DNA of 64,000 nt. Source: Microtetraspora sp. NBRC 13810 (GTDB taxonomy: Bacteria; Actinomycetota; Actinomycetes; Streptosporangiales; Streptosporangiaceae). The notes beneath the pieces were generated by a model that was not told the DNA's origin, searched no databases, and saw only the letters and a list, made by a program, of their open reading frames with translations. A program made the position numbers and the translations under genes. Location: assembly GCF_030268685.1 (NCBI RefSeq), contig NZ_BSRQ01000005.1, positions 365,617-429,616 on the forward strand. The letters are read 5' to 3'. This document shows positions 50,710 to 60,369 of this stretch, piece by piece (position 1 is the stretch's first letter; every line of letters starts with the position of its first letter).

Positions 50710-50839
50710 CGGAAACTCTCCCCACGGTCACGCCGTGCCCCCGTCGGCACGGCCTCACCCGCGATCGTGCCGTCCGGCCCCCGGACAGCCGCCTCGCATA
50801 TGGGAAACAGCCTGATTGATATGCGAAACGCGCCTAATG

Positions 50840-51448
50840 CTAGATCCAGCCCGCCTCGGCGGCGATGCGGACCGCGTCCGTGCGGTTACGGGCGTTGAGC
50901 TTGGCGACGATCGCGGTGAGGTAGTTGCGCACCGTGCCGCTGCTGAGGAAGAGCCGGTCGGCGATCTCGGTCGCCTCCGCGCCCCCGGCCACCAGGCGCA
51001 GCACGTCCACCTCGCGCGGCGTGAGCGGGTTGTCGGCCAGGTCCCACGCGGTGACCGCCAACTCCGGGTCGAGCACCCGCCCGCCCGCCGCCACCTCCCG
51101 GATCGCGGTCACCAGCCGCTCCGGCGGCGCCGTCTTCAGCAGGAACCCGTCCACCTTCGCGGTCAACGCCCTGCGCAGATGTCCCGGCTTGCCGTGCCCG
51201 GTCAGCATGAGCACCCGGCAGCCGGGCAGCTTCGCGCGCAGCTCGGTCGCCGCGCCCAGGCCGTCCAGCCTGCCCGGCATGTCGATGTCGAGCACCGCCA
51301 CCTCCGGCCGGTGCACCAGGGCCGAGGCCACCGCGGCGTCGCCGGACTCCACCGCGTCGACGATCTTCAGATCAGGTTCCAGGCCGAGCAGCGCGACCAG
51401 GGCGCCCCTGATGACGTGCTGGTCCTCCGCCAGAAGCACATGAATCAC
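50840..51448 (-). CDS. NarL/DesR-type response regulator
   Basis: The product (202 aa) has a receiver domain with acidic EDQ near residue 8, the phospho-acceptor Asp in VAVLDIDMPG (about 54), Thr in MLTGHG and Lys in FLLKTAPP. The LuxR-type DNA-binding domain is NPLTPREVDVLRLVAGGAEA continuing to LSSGTVRNYLTAIVAKL (about 140-185). This DesR-like architecture pairs with DesK-type kinases; no kinase is adjacent, and the two-module kinase 2.2 kb away is the likely partner. The gap to the divergent exporter contains AGAC-GTAT-GTCT and CATGAAT/ATTCATG inverted repeats. Confidence 0.9.
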   Translation of the reverse strand: MIHVLLAEDQHVIRGALVALLGLEPDLKIVDAVESGDAAVASALVHRPEVAVLDIDMPGRLDGLGAATELRAKLPGCRVLMLTGHGKPGHLRRALTAKVDGFLLKTAPPERLVTAIREVAAGGRVLDPELAVTAWDLADNPLTPREVDVLRLVAGGAEATEIADRLFLSSGTVRNYLTAIVAKLNARNRTDAVRIAAEAGWI

Positions 51449-51546
51449 AGACGTATGTCTATCAGTGTCCCATTCATGATGCCGTCACGCCCGATCGATG
51501 ATCGGCTCCCTGGCCCATCCCGCCGCAGGTCAGCAGGCTGGAGGAC

Positions 51547-52281
51547 ATGACAGACGTGGTGCATTTGGCAGCCGTGAGCAAGGTCTACGGCAGGGGGCAG
51601 GGCGCCGTCGCCGCCCTGCGCGAGGTGACGGTGGGATTCCCCCGGGGCGGCTTCACGGCGGTGATGGGCCCGTCGGGTTCGGGCAAGAGCACGTTCCTGC
51701 ACTGTGCCGCCGGTCTGGACACGCCCTCCTCGGGATCGGTACGGCTGGGCGGCACCGAACTCGCCGGCATGAACGAGACCCGGCTGACCGAGCTGCGCAG
51801 ACGCCGGGTCGGCTTCGTGTTCCAGGCGTTCAACCTGATCTCCTCGCTGACCGTGCTGGAGAACATCACCCTTCCGCTACGTCTCGCCGGGGCCAAGGCG
51901 GACGAGGAGTGGCTGACGGAGATCGTCGGCCGGGTCGGTCTCGCCGGTCGTACCGGCCACCGCCCGGCCCAGCTCTCCGGCGGCCAGCAGCAGCGCGTGG
52001 CCATCGCGCGGGCGCTGGTCACCCGGCCGGAGGTGGTCTTCGGCGACGAGCCGACCGGCGCGCTGGACACGATGACCGCCCGCGACGTGCTGACGCTGCT
52101 GCGCGAGGTCGTCCGCGAGATGGACCAGACAGTGATCATGGTCACGCACGACCCGGTGGCGGCGTCCTACGCGGACACCGTGCTCTTCCTGGCCGACGGG
52201 CGGCTGGTGGACTCCATGGCCGCCCCGACCGTCGAGAAGGTCGCCGACCGGATGACCCGGCTGGGAGCGTGGAAGCGATGA
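51547..52281 (+). CDS. MacB/LolD-like ABC exporter ATPase
   Basis: The product (244 aa) has Walker [11 protein letters not shown] (about 40-49), the family helix [20 protein letters not shown] (about 93-112), signature [15 protein letters not shown] (about 142-156), Walker [13 protein letters not shown] (about 162-173) and the switch His in MVTHDP. The GALD ending is diagnostic of the MacB/LolD group that works with FtsX-like permeases. The ATG at 51547 begins 98 bases from the divergent response regulator, which probably controls it. Confidence 0.93.
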   Translation: MTDVVHLAAVSKVYGRGQGAVAALREVTVGFPRGGFTAVMGPSGSGKSTFLHCAAGLDTPSSGSVRLGGTELAGMNETRLTELRRRRVGFVFQAFNLISSLTVLENITLPLRLAGAKADEEWLTEIVGRVGLAGRTGHRPAQLSGGQQQRVAIARALVTRPEVVFGDEPTGALDTMTARDVLTLLREVVREMDQTVIMVTHDPVAASYADTVLFLADGRLVDSMAAPTVEKVADRMTRLGAWKR

Positions 52282-54767
52282 TCGGCCTCGCCCTCCAGAC
52301 CCTCCGGCACCGTAAGGCCGGTTTCGCCGGCTCGTTCGTCGCCCTGCTGTGCGCCGCCATGCTGGTCTGCGCCTGCGGCATGCTCCTGGAGACCGGCCTG
52401 CGCGGCACCGTCGCCCCCGAACGTTACGCGGGCACCCCGGTGATCGTCGCCGCCGACCAGTTCGCCAGGGAGACCGTGCGCAAGTCCGAGGACAAGTCGA
52501 AGACCAAGGCCAAGCCGCTCGCCGAACACGCCTGGCTCCCCGCCTCCCTCGTCACCTCCCTCGGCCGTCTCCCCGGCGTCGCCCGGGTGATCGGCGAGGT
52601 CACGTTCCCCGTCCACGTCGTGGCGGGGGGAGCGTCGGCGGGTGGCCGGGCGCTCGGGCACGGGTGGGAGTCCGCCGGGCTCACGCCGTTCACGTTGCGG
52701 ACCGGGCGTGCGCCGAGTGCCGCCGGGGAGGTGGTCGTGGACGCCGGCTCCGGGCTGGCCGTCGGTGACCGCCTGACCGCCGTCACCGTCTCCGGCACCC
52801 GCCCTTACCGCGTCACCGGCGTCACCGCGCAGTCCCTCCCCAGCGGTCGCACCCTCTTCTTCAGCTCGGCGGAGGCCCGCGCCCTCGCCGCCCGCCCCGG
52901 CCAGGTCAGCGCCATCGGCCTCTTCCCCCGCCCCGGCGCGGCCGGCGGTGCCACGACGGCCCCGGATGTCTCCGCCGTGCTGGCGCAGGCGAAGGCGTTC
53001 GCCCACACCGGGGACGAGCGCGGGGCCATCGAGTTCCCCGAGGCGGAGGCGGCCCGGGTGCGGCTGATCAGCCTGGGCGGGGCGCTCGGCGGCACGTCAC
53101 TGCTGGTCGCCATCCTCGTCGTGGCCGGCACGTCCGCCCTGTCGGTGCAGCAGCGGGAGCGGGAGATCGCCCTGCTGCGCGCCGTCGCGGCCACGCCGGG
53201 TCAGGTACGCCGCATGCTCGGCGGTGAGGCGCTGCTCGTCGCCGCCGTGGCGGGGGCGATCGGCTCCGTCGCGGGTGTCGGGCTCGGCTTCTGGCTCAGG
53301 TCCAGGTTCGTCGCGCTGGGGGCGCTGCCCGAGCACCTGGGGCTGGTGGTCAGCCCGTTCCCGGTGCTCGCCGCGCTGTTCGCCACGGTGCTGGCCGCAT
53401 GGGCGGCGGCCCGCCTCTCGGCCCGCCGCGCCGCCCGGATCCGTCCGGTGGCGGCGCTCGGCGAGGCGGCCCTGCCCGCGACGCGGCCGCCCCTGGGCCG
53501 GCTGATCGCCGGTCTGGGCTTCGTGGGCGGCGGCGTGGCCCTGACCATCGTGCTGTCCATGCTGTCGATCGAGGCCGCGTCCAGCCCGGTCACCATGCTC
53601 ACCGCCCTGGTGTGGACCGTCGCGGTCACCCTCCTCGGCCCGATCGTCGCCCGTGCCGCGACCGCCCTGCTGGGCCCGCTGCTGCGCGTCTCCACGGCGG
53701 GCGGCTACCTCGCCGCCGCGAACCTGCGCACCGGCGCGAGGCGGCTGGCCTCCGTCATCGCGCCGCTCACCCTCATGGTGGCCATGACCTGCACGATCCT
53801 GTTCGTCCAGACCACGATGAGCAACGCCGCCCAGCGGGAGACCGCCACCGGCACCCGCGCCGACTACGTCCTCGGCCCGCACCTGCCCGCCAGCACCGCC
53901 CGGGCCCTCCGGCAGGTCCCCGGCGTCCAGGCGGTCACCGAGGTCCTGCACACCTCGGTCCGGATCGGCCTGGAGAAGTACACCGCCCAGGCGGTCACCC
54001 CGCAGAACCTGGCCAAGACCCTCGACCTCGGCGTGACCACCGGCTCCCTCACTCACCTCGCCCAGCCCCCGAACGAGGCCCCGGGCGGGCGGGTCGCGGT
54101 GGCGGTCAGCGCGACGGCGGCCGGGCGGCTCGGGGTCGCCGTGGGCGGGACGCTCCGGCTCACCCTGGGAGACGGTACGCCCGTCGTGGCGGAGGTCGTG
54201 GCGCTCTACTCGCGCGGCCTCGGGTACGGCGACCTGACCCTTCCGCACGCCCTGATCGCCCCGCACGTGGACGACCGGCTCGGCACCCTGCTCGTCTCCG
54301 CGCCCACGCTGCCGCGAACCGCGATCGCGGCGGCGGCCCCCGGCGCCCTCGTGCTCGACCGGGCCGAGGCCGTGCCGGCGAGCGCGCCCAACGCCGAGGT
54401 CAACTACGTGGCCATGGGCCTGATCGTCGCGTTCACCGCGATCGCCGTGGTCAACACGCTGGCCATGGCCACCTCGGACAGGTCACGCGAACTCGCCCTG
54501 CTCCGTCTCGTCGGCGCCACCCGGCGGCAGGTACTCAGGATGCTCACCCTGGAGACGCTCACGGCGGTCGTCGTCGCGGTCGTCCTGGGCTCCGGCATCG
54601 CCCTGGCCACCCTGTCGGCGTTCAGCACCGGTATGACCGGCTACGCCCTGCCGCACGTCCCCCCGCTCACCTACCTCGCGGTGCTCGCCACCGCCACCCT
54701 GCTTTCCCTCGCCGCCACCGCCCTCCCCGCCCGCTTCCTTCTCCGGCACCTCTCGGCGAGCCGTTGA
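52278..54767 (+). CDS. FtsX-like ABC exporter permease
   Basis: The product (829 aa) has a membrane helix near the start (GSFVALLCAAMLVCACGMLL), two FtsX-type helix bundles (about 275-400 and 700-829) separated by further helices (about 430-520), and two extracytoplasmic domains. RELALLRLVGATRRQVLRML and REIALLRAVAATPGQVRRML are the paired cytoplasmic coupling segments. Such exporters commonly give resistance to antimicrobial peptides or move lipids or lipoproteins. The ATG overlaps the ATPase stop by four bases. Confidence 0.92.
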   Translation: MIGLALQTLRHRKAGFAGSFVALLCAAMLVCACGMLLETGLRGTVAPERYAGTPVIVAADQFARETVRKSEDKSKTKAKPLAEHAWLPASLVTSLGRLPGVARVIGEVTFPVHVVAGGASAGGRALGHGWESAGLTPFTLRTGRAPSAAGEVVVDAGSGLAVGDRLTAVTVSGTRPYRVTGVTAQSLPSGRTLFFSSAEARALAARPGQVSAIGLFPRPGAAGGATTAPDVSAVLAQAKAFAHTGDERGAIEFPEAEAARVRLISLGGALGGTSLLVAILVVAGTSALSVQQREREIALLRAVAATPGQVRRMLGGEALLVAAVAGAIGSVAGVGLGFWLRSRFVALGALPEHLGLVVSPFPVLAALFATVLAAWAAARLSARRAARIRPVAALGEAALPATRPPLGRLIAGLGFVGGGVALTIVLSMLSIEAASSPVTMLTALVWTVAVTLLGPIVARAATALLGPLLRVSTAGGYLAAANLRTGARRLASVIAPLTLMVAMTCTILFVQTTMSNAAQRETATGTRADYVLGPHLPASTARALRQVPGVQAVTEVLHTSVRIGLEKYTAQAVTPQNLAKTLDLGVTTGSLTHLAQPPNEAPGGRVAVAVSATAAGRLGVAVGGTLRLTLGDGTPVVAEVVALYSRGLGYGDLTLPHALIAPHVDDRLGTLLVSAPTLPRTAIAAAAPGALVLDRAEAVPASAPNAEVNYVAMGLIVAFTAIAVVNTLAMATSDRSRELALLRLVGATRRQVLRMLTLETLTAVVVAVVLGSGIALATLSAFSTGMTGYALPHVPPLTYLAVLATATLLSLAATALPARFLLRHLSASR

Positions 54768-54912
54768 AAGCTGTTCGGGAGCCCGGTCGAATGGTGCTCA
54801 GCACAATGGTCACTTTGTCGCGAAGGGGCAGCCGCGAATGACCGCCGGGCGGAGGCGCGAGGGTCGCATACGGCCGGGTGGACGACCTACCTCATCCAGG
54901 CACGACAACCCC

Positions 54913-54941
54913 TTACGGTAATCGGACCGAAACGTTAAAGT
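54913..54941 (+). promoter_or_regulatory. Putative promoter of the DUF262 gene
   Basis: TTACGG (54913-54918), a 17-base spacer and TAAAGT (54936-54941) lie in an unusually AT-rich patch 45 bases before the DUF262 start codon. Confidence 0.45.
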
Positions 54942-54985
54942 AATCGACTGATTCCAATGCCGAATGCGCGGTCGAGGGTGCCCAG

Positions 54986-56974
54986 ATGCCGGTGGAGAAA
55001 ACAGAGCGGGACATTCAGTCGCTGGTTGGACAGATCTCCCGAGGGGAGATCAAACTACCGGAAATCCAACGGGGATATGTATGGAAGCCAACGCAAGTGG
55101 CAAAACTGATTGAATCGCTCTATAGGGGATATCCCTCAGGTTCTCTGCTTTTCTGGCGCACCACCGCCGCACCGAAGACCCGCTCCGGCGGGTACGGCAA
55201 CGGGGCCGTGCCGCCGCTGTTCCTGCTCGACGGCCAGCAGCGGCTCACCTCCCTGCACCGGGTGCTCGGCGACCACCCGCAGGCGCAGATCGTGTTCAAC
55301 GTGGAGACCGAGGACTTCCAGAACCAGAGCGCGGCCACGGTCAAGGACGCGCGGTGGCTCAAGGTGTCCGAGGTGCTCCGGCCGGGCGCCAGGCAGTTCC
55401 CGGTCATCACCCGGCTGAGCGCGGCGTTGCCGGGGCTGGACCCCGACCTGATCGGCGAGCGGGTGAGCCGGCTGGCCGCGATCCGGGACCGGGCGTTCCA
55501 CCTGGAGATCCTCACCGGCTTCTCCTACGAGGAGATCGCGCAGATCTTCGTCCGGATCAACAGCGGCCGGCCGCTGAAGACGGGCGACCTCGCGCTGGCC
55601 ACCCTCTCCGCGCGGTGGCCCGGCGTCGTCGACAAGCTGGAGGCCGAGGCCGACCACTGGGCCAGGCGCAACTTCGGCGACCTCGACGTCGCCTTCCTCA
55701 CCCGGGCGCTGACCGGCACGGTGCTCGGCCGGGGGCTGTCCACGTGGTCGCACGGCAGGCTGGCCGCGGCGAGCGACGAGGAGCTGGAGCGCGGCTGGGC
55801 CACCGTGCAGCGCGGGCTGCGGCATCTCGTCCCGCTGCTCAAGGAGAACCTCAAGGTCGTCAACAGCGGCCTGCTGCCCTCGCGGATGGCGTTGCTGCCG
55901 CTGATCGTGCTGCTCGGCGAGCGGCCCGACGATCCGCTGGACGCGGAGTCGACGCGGGCGCTGCTCTACTGGTTCCTGGTCGCGACGATCCGCAACCGGT
56001 ACAGCAGCTCCACCGACACCCGGCTCGGTCAGGACATCCCGGTGACCAGGGAGCCCGACGCGGTCAGGAGGCTGCTCACCAACCTCGGCATCGCCGGCAC
56101 CCGGGTGGAGGTGTCCCCGTCGGCCCTGGCCGGCCGTACCGTCGGCAGTCCGTACTTCTTCCTCAGTTACCTGGTGGCCCGGGAGGCGGGGGCCACGGAC
56201 TGGTGGCACGGCACCCGGATCTGCGCCGGGGCCGAGGGCGGGCAGCGGATCGAGTACCACCGCATCCACCCGCAGGCGACGCTGCGCGACCACCCGGCCG
56301 GGTACACGAAGACCGAGATGAACGACCTGGCGAACCTCGCGTTCGTCTCCGGGCGGGCCAACCGCAAGATCGGCGACCGGCCGCCTTCGGTCTACTTCGT
56401 CGATCCGGCGCTTCCCCCGCTCAGCAAGGCCGAGCTGGCCGCCCACTTCGTCCCCTGCGAGGAAGAGTTGCGCGATGCCGACGTCTACCGCGACTTCCTC
56501 GCCGCCCGGCGGACCCTGCTGGCACAGGCCATGACCGACCTGCTGGACAGGTTCCGGCCCGCGTGGCTGGACGCGCCGTCCGCGGTGGCCGATCCGATCG
56601 CCGGCTGCGCCCTGGAGTTCGTGGTCTACCAGAGCTCGTGGGACGCGGGCCGGGTCGTCGCCACCGCCAAGGGCGACGGGCTGGACTGGGCCGGCTCGTT
56701 CGCGCTGGCCGACCTCGTGTCCGCGATCGACGCCGCCGACGGGGGCTTCGACAGCGATGTGATGATCGCCGGTGAGGCGGCTCCGGTGCGGCTCGAAGGA
56801 GACTCGCTGCACATCCCGATCGGCCCGTTCACGGTGTCGGGCACCCTCGACGAGTGGCGGCGGACGATCGCCAGGGAGAAGTCCGACGTGCTCCCGCTGT
56901 CCCGTTTCCCGGAGATGACGCCGGTGCCCTGGCGCGGCCCCCGGATGACCTTTCCGGTCACCGGTGCCGAATAG
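54986..56974 (+). CDS. DUF262/DUF1524 protein (GmrSD-like)
   Basis: The product (662 aa) has a DUF262 domain: LPEIQRGYVWKPTQVAKLIE (about 24-43), YPSGSLLFW and the nucleotide-binding LLDGQQRLTSLH (about 80-91), then FVRINSGRPLKTGDLALA. A later segment has HRIHPQATL and NDLANLAFVSGRANRKIGDR (about 430-471), the pattern of the DUF1524 HNH nuclease region. A C-terminal ~120-residue part is unassigned. Fused DUF262-DUF1524 proteins include GmrSD, a type IV restriction enzyme cutting modified phage DNA. The gene stands alone, with no methylase or partner. The ATG at 54986 sits after an AT-rich promoter region. Confidence 0.85.
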   Translation: MPVEKTERDIQSLVGQISRGEIKLPEIQRGYVWKPTQVAKLIESLYRGYPSGSLLFWRTTAAPKTRSGGYGNGAVPPLFLLDGQQRLTSLHRVLGDHPQAQIVFNVETEDFQNQSAATVKDARWLKVSEVLRPGARQFPVITRLSAALPGLDPDLIGERVSRLAAIRDRAFHLEILTGFSYEEIAQIFVRINSGRPLKTGDLALATLSARWPGVVDKLEAEADHWARRNFGDLDVAFLTRALTGTVLGRGLSTWSHGRLAAASDEELERGWATVQRGLRHLVPLLKENLKVVNSGLLPSRMALLPLIVLLGERPDDPLDAESTRALLYWFLVATIRNRYSSSTDTRLGQDIPVTREPDAVRRLLTNLGIAGTRVEVSPSALAGRTVGSPYFFLSYLVAREAGATDWWHGTRICAGAEGGQRIEYHRIHPQATLRDHPAGYTKTEMNDLANLAFVSGRANRKIGDRPPSVYFVDPALPPLSKAELAAHFVPCEEELRDADVYRDFLAARRTLLAQAMTDLLDRFRPAWLDAPSAVADPIAGCALEFVVYQSSWDAGRVVATAKGDGLDWAGSFALADLVSAIDAADGGFDSDVMIAGEAAPVRLEGDSLHIPIGPFTVSGTLDEWRRTIAREKSDVLPLSRFPEMTPVPWRGPRMTFPVTGAE

Positions 56975-57013
56975 CTCTCGGTGAACTCACGGCAAGTATC
57001 CAGCCGGATTTTG

Positions 57014-57041
57014 GTAACAGGAGTAACCGGAACACCATAAT
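57014..57041 (+). promoter_or_regulatory. Promoter with MtrA-like direct repeat
   Basis: GTAACAGGA and GTAACCGGA (57014-57031) form a 9-base direct repeat like the GTnACA-type repeats bound by the cell-wall regulator MtrA. CATAAT at 57036-57041 is a -10-like element 9 bases before the ATG, implying a near-leaderless mRNA. Confidence 0.45.
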
Positions 57042-57050
57042 CTGGGACGC

Positions 57051-59354
57051 ATGCCAGATCGGGGGATAGAGCAGCCGAGAGCCAAGTCCGGGATCGCGCG
57101 TCTCATCGGCGCCGCGGTCGTCTCCGGGGTGCTGGTCGCCGGTGTGGCGCTGCCGGCCATCGGCGGCGCCGGACTGATGGTCGTGTCCGCGTCGGACGAG
57201 CTGGACCTCAAGCCGAAGGACCTGCCCGAGCCGCCGCTCGCGGAGAAGACGACGGTGCTCGACGCCAAGGGCCACGAGATCGCGCAGTTCTACGAGAAGT
57301 ACCGCGAGATCGTCCCGCTCAGCGACGTCGCCACGGTGATGAAGGACGCGATCATCTCGATCGAGGACTTCCGCTTCTACGAGCACGGCCCGATCGACAT
57401 CGAGGGCACCCTCCGCGCCATGGCGAAGAACCTGCAGTCCGGCGGGGTGAGCCAGGGCGGTTCCAGCATCACCCAGCAGTATGTGAAGCAGGTGCTGCTG
57501 AACAACGCCGTCACCAAGGAGGAGCAGGAGAAGGCGCTGGAGGCCAGCTACGCGCGCAAGCTCAACGAGCTGCGTTACGCGATGTCGGTCGAGAAGAAGT
57601 ACACCAAGGACGAGATCCTGGGCAAGTACCTCAACATCGCCTACTTCGGCGCGGGCGCCAACGGGATCGAGGCCGCCGCCCAGCGGTTCTTCGGAGTCTC
57701 GGCGTCCCAGCTCGACCTGGTCCAGGCCGCCACGCTGGCGGGAGCCGTACAGTCTCCGATCAGCACCGACCCGAGCCAGGGCAACGAGCAGCGCAGGCGT
57801 CTCCTGGACCGGCGCAACACCGTGCTCACCCGGATGGCGGAGCTCGGCAAGATCACGCCGCAGCAGGCCGCCGACGCCAAAAAGCAGAAGCTGGGCTACA
57901 AGGGCACCCCGATCCCCGGCGGATGCGGTGAGAGCAAATATCCGTACTTCTGCCTTTATGTGCGGAACGAGATTCTCAACAACTCCGACTTCGGCAAGTC
58001 GCCCAAGGCCCGCCTCCAGCTCCTGCAGCGGGGCGGTCTGACGATCAAGACCACGATCGATCCCGGCATGCAGAAGGCGGCGGACGACGCGATCAGGAAG
58101 CGGGTCTTCGCCTCCGACCACCCGCTCGCCTCCGAGGCCCTCGTCCAGCCGGGCACCGGCGCCATCAAGGCGATGGCCGCGAGCCGGAAGTACAGCGAGA
58201 CCAAGGGACAGAACGCGGTCTCCTACAACGCCGTCGCCGACCGGGCGCACGGCGGACTCGGCGGCTTCCAGGCCGGCTCGACGTTCAAGACCTTCACGCT
58301 GCTCACCGCCCTCAAGGAGGGCTACAAGATCAACGACGGCTTCACCGTGGGCGCCGGCTACCGGGCGGCGGGCTACTCGACGTTCACGAACTGTGAGGGC
58401 GGCCGGATCGGCGACCCGACGCACGTCGTCACCAACGACGAGGGGTCGGGCGGCTTCCAGACGCTCCAGACGGGCACCTGGGGCTCGGTCAACACCTTCT
58501 TCCTGACCCTGGAGGAGAAGGTCGGCCTCTGCGACGTCGTCAAGACCGCGAAGTCGCTGGGCATCAAGCGGGCCGACGGGCAGAAGCTTCAGGAGTTCGA
58601 GACGTTCACGCTCGGCACCAACGAGATGGACCCGGTGACCGTGGCCGCCGCGTACGCCGGAATCGGCGCCCGCGGGAAGTACTGCGTGCCGATGGCCATC
58701 AGCGAGATCACCGACCGCGACGGCAAGGTCACCACCTACCGGCCCAAGTGCCGCCAGGCGATCGACCCGGAGGTCGCCGACGCCGCCGCCGACATCCTGT
58801 CCGGTGTGTTCACCAGGGGCACGATGAAGAACGTCGGCGGCATCGGCCGCGACGCGGCGGGCAAGACCGGCACCACCGACGACCAGGCATCGGCGTGGTT
58901 CGCCGGGTTCACCCCCGACCTGGCCGGCGCGGTCAGCATCGGAGACCCGCGCGGCGCCCAGGACAACAAGCTGAACAACGTCACCATCGGCGGCGACTAC
59001 TACCCCGCGGTCTTCGGAGCCACCATCCCCGGCCCGATCTGGAACGACACCATGAAGGCCGCGCTGAAGGGCATCCCGGCCACCGGCTTCACCCCGATCA
59101 ACGCCGCCAGGTTCGGCGGCTGCGGCCAGAGCTGCGCGCCCAGGCCCCCGGCCAACCGCGGCGGAGACGAGGAGCGCGGTGGCCCGGACGCCGGTCCCGG
59201 CGGCGGCGGCAACCCGGACGACGCCACCAACCCGCTCAACGCCGGCCCGCCCAACGCCGGCGGGGCGCCGGACGACCGGGGCAACCGGGGCGGCCGGGGT
59301 GGTCCCGGCGACCAGGGCGGTCCCGGTGGCCGGGGCGGTCCAGGAGGACGCTGA
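57051..59354 (+). CDS. Class A penicillin-binding protein (transglycosylase/transpeptidase)
   Basis: The product (767 aa) has a membrane anchor (about 16-45) and a GT51 glycosyltransferase domain with catalytic Glu105 in IEDFRFYEHG, GGSSITQQYVKQ and a second Glu in KDEILGKYLN. The transpeptidase domain carries SxxK in AGSTFKTFT (about 410), SVNT as the SxN motif and KTGTT near 605. It polymerises and cross-links peptidoglycan outside the membrane. The C-terminal ~75 residues are Gly/Pro/Arg/Asp-rich (repeated GGRGGPG-type units), disordered. No ribosome-binding site precedes the ATG. Confidence 0.95.
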   Translation: MPDRGIEQPRAKSGIARLIGAAVVSGVLVAGVALPAIGGAGLMVVSASDELDLKPKDLPEPPLAEKTTVLDAKGHEIAQFYEKYREIVPLSDVATVMKDAIISIEDFRFYEHGPIDIEGTLRAMAKNLQSGGVSQGGSSITQQYVKQVLLNNAVTKEEQEKALEASYARKLNELRYAMSVEKKYTKDEILGKYLNIAYFGAGANGIEAAAQRFFGVSASQLDLVQAATLAGAVQSPISTDPSQGNEQRRRLLDRRNTVLTRMAELGKITPQQAADAKKQKLGYKGTPIPGGCGESKYPYFCLYVRNEILNNSDFGKSPKARLQLLQRGGLTIKTTIDPGMQKAADDAIRKRVFASDHPLASEALVQPGTGAIKAMAASRKYSETKGQNAVSYNAVADRAHGGLGGFQAGSTFKTFTLLTALKEGYKINDGFTVGAGYRAAGYSTFTNCEGGRIGDPTHVVTNDEGSGGFQTLQTGTWGSVNTFFLTLEEKVGLCDVVKTAKSLGIKRADGQKLQEFETFTLGTNEMDPVTVAAAYAGIGARGKYCVPMAISEITDRDGKVTTYRPKCRQAIDPEVADAAADILSGVFTRGTMKNVGGIGRDAAGKTGTTDDQASAWFAGFTPDLAGAVSIGDPRGAQDNKLNNVTIGGDYYPAVFGATIPGPIWNDTMKAALKGIPATGFTPINAARFGGCGQSCAPRPPANRGGDEERGGPDAGPGGGGNPDDATNPLNAGPPNAGGAPDDRGNRGGRGGPGDQGGPGGRGGPGGR

Positions 59355-59363
59355 CCCACTTCC

Positions 59364-59413
59364 TGCCCGGCCGGTACCCCCTGTGACACGGCACCTTGGG
59401 GGACGGCCGGGCA
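59364..59413 (+). terminator. Hairpin terminator after the PBP gene
   Basis: TGCCCGGCCG (59364-59373) pairs with CGGCCGGGCA (59404-59413), and an inner CCCC/GGGG pairing extends the stem. There is no T-run. Confidence 0.6.
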
Positions 59414-59496
59414 AGTCGTGACCGTAAGAAGGCGCGGCCTCGGGCGTTTCGGTCTCCGGCGGAGGGTAGTCGCCTGGTAACCGAAGGGAGACGCTG

Positions 59497-60078
59497 ATGC
59501 CCGAACGGCCGAAGGCGCCCGAGTTCATGGAAGAGACCGACGTCGTCGAATTGCTCATCCGGCAGCACATGATGATCCGGCAGCTGTTCGACGAGGTGGA
59601 GGAGACTCCCGCGAGCGATCGCGCGGAGGCATTCCAGCGGCTGGTGCGGCTGCTCGCCGTGCACGAGACGGCGGAGGAGGAGATCGTCCACCCCTACGCC
59701 CGGCGGAAGATCGAGGACGGGGACAACGTCGTCCGGGACCGCCTGCGCGAAGAGCGGGAGGCGAAGGAACTCCTGTCGGTCATGGACAAGGCGGGAGTGG
59801 CGGACCAAAATTTCTCCACGAACCTGGCGAAGCTCCGCGCGGCCGTGCTCGCCCACGCCAACAGTGAGGAGCGCTACGAGTTCGCCAGGCTCCGGGAGGC
59901 GACGACCGAGGCCGAGCGCCGCGCGATGGCCGCCGGGGTGAAGGCGGCCGAGGCCCTCGCACCGACCCACCCGCATCCCGGCGTGGAGTCGATGAAGAAG
60001 AACCTGCTGATGGGGCCGCCCACGGCCCTGATGGACCGGACCCGCGACGTCATCCGCAAAGCCATGCGAAAGAGCTGA
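59497..60078 (+). CDS. Hemerythrin HHE-domain protein
   Basis: The product (193 aa) has HHE-type helices with candidate metal ligands: LLIRQHMMIRQLFDEV (about 20-35), VHETAEEEIVHPYARR (about 55-70) and VLAHANSEERYEFARL near 118. It may bind a di-iron centre and sense or store oxygen or nitric oxide, or protect iron; the family role in actinomycetes is open. The ATG at 59497 has GAAGGGAG upstream. It stands alone between a PBP and a tRNA. Confidence 0.88.
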   Translation: MPERPKAPEFMEETDVVELLIRQHMMIRQLFDEVEETPASDRAEAFQRLVRLLAVHETAEEEIVHPYARRKIEDGDNVVRDRLREEREAKELLSVMDKAGVADQNFSTNLAKLRAAVLAHANSEERYEFARLREATTEAERRAMAAGVKAAEALAPTHPHPGVESMKKNLLMGPPTALMDRTRDVIRKAMRKS

Positions 60079-60212
60079 CCGGAACTCGCGCGATTCTCTT
60101 CCCCGCCGCCGTTTCGCCAGGTGGCAGCACGTTTTCCCGGGTCCGCGGCAGCGGCGTCCCGGCAGTTACGGGCTCGCCGCCGGCGAAGCTGCGATAAGCT
60201 TGTCGAAGACGA

Positions 60213-60289
<77 letters not shown>

Positions 60290-60296
60290 GGAACGA

Positions 60297-60329
60297 AAGG
60301 CCCGGTTTCCATCATGGAGACCGGGCCTT
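60297..60329 (+). terminator. Terminator of the second tRNA-fMet
   Basis: A 15-bp stem (60297-60311 with 60315-60329) has a three-base loop, sharing AAGGCCCGG/CCGGGCCTT with the terminator of the first copy. Confidence 0.8.
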
Positions 60330-60369
60330 CGTCGATTGCGCGATCCGTCCCGGCATACTGGGCAATCTC

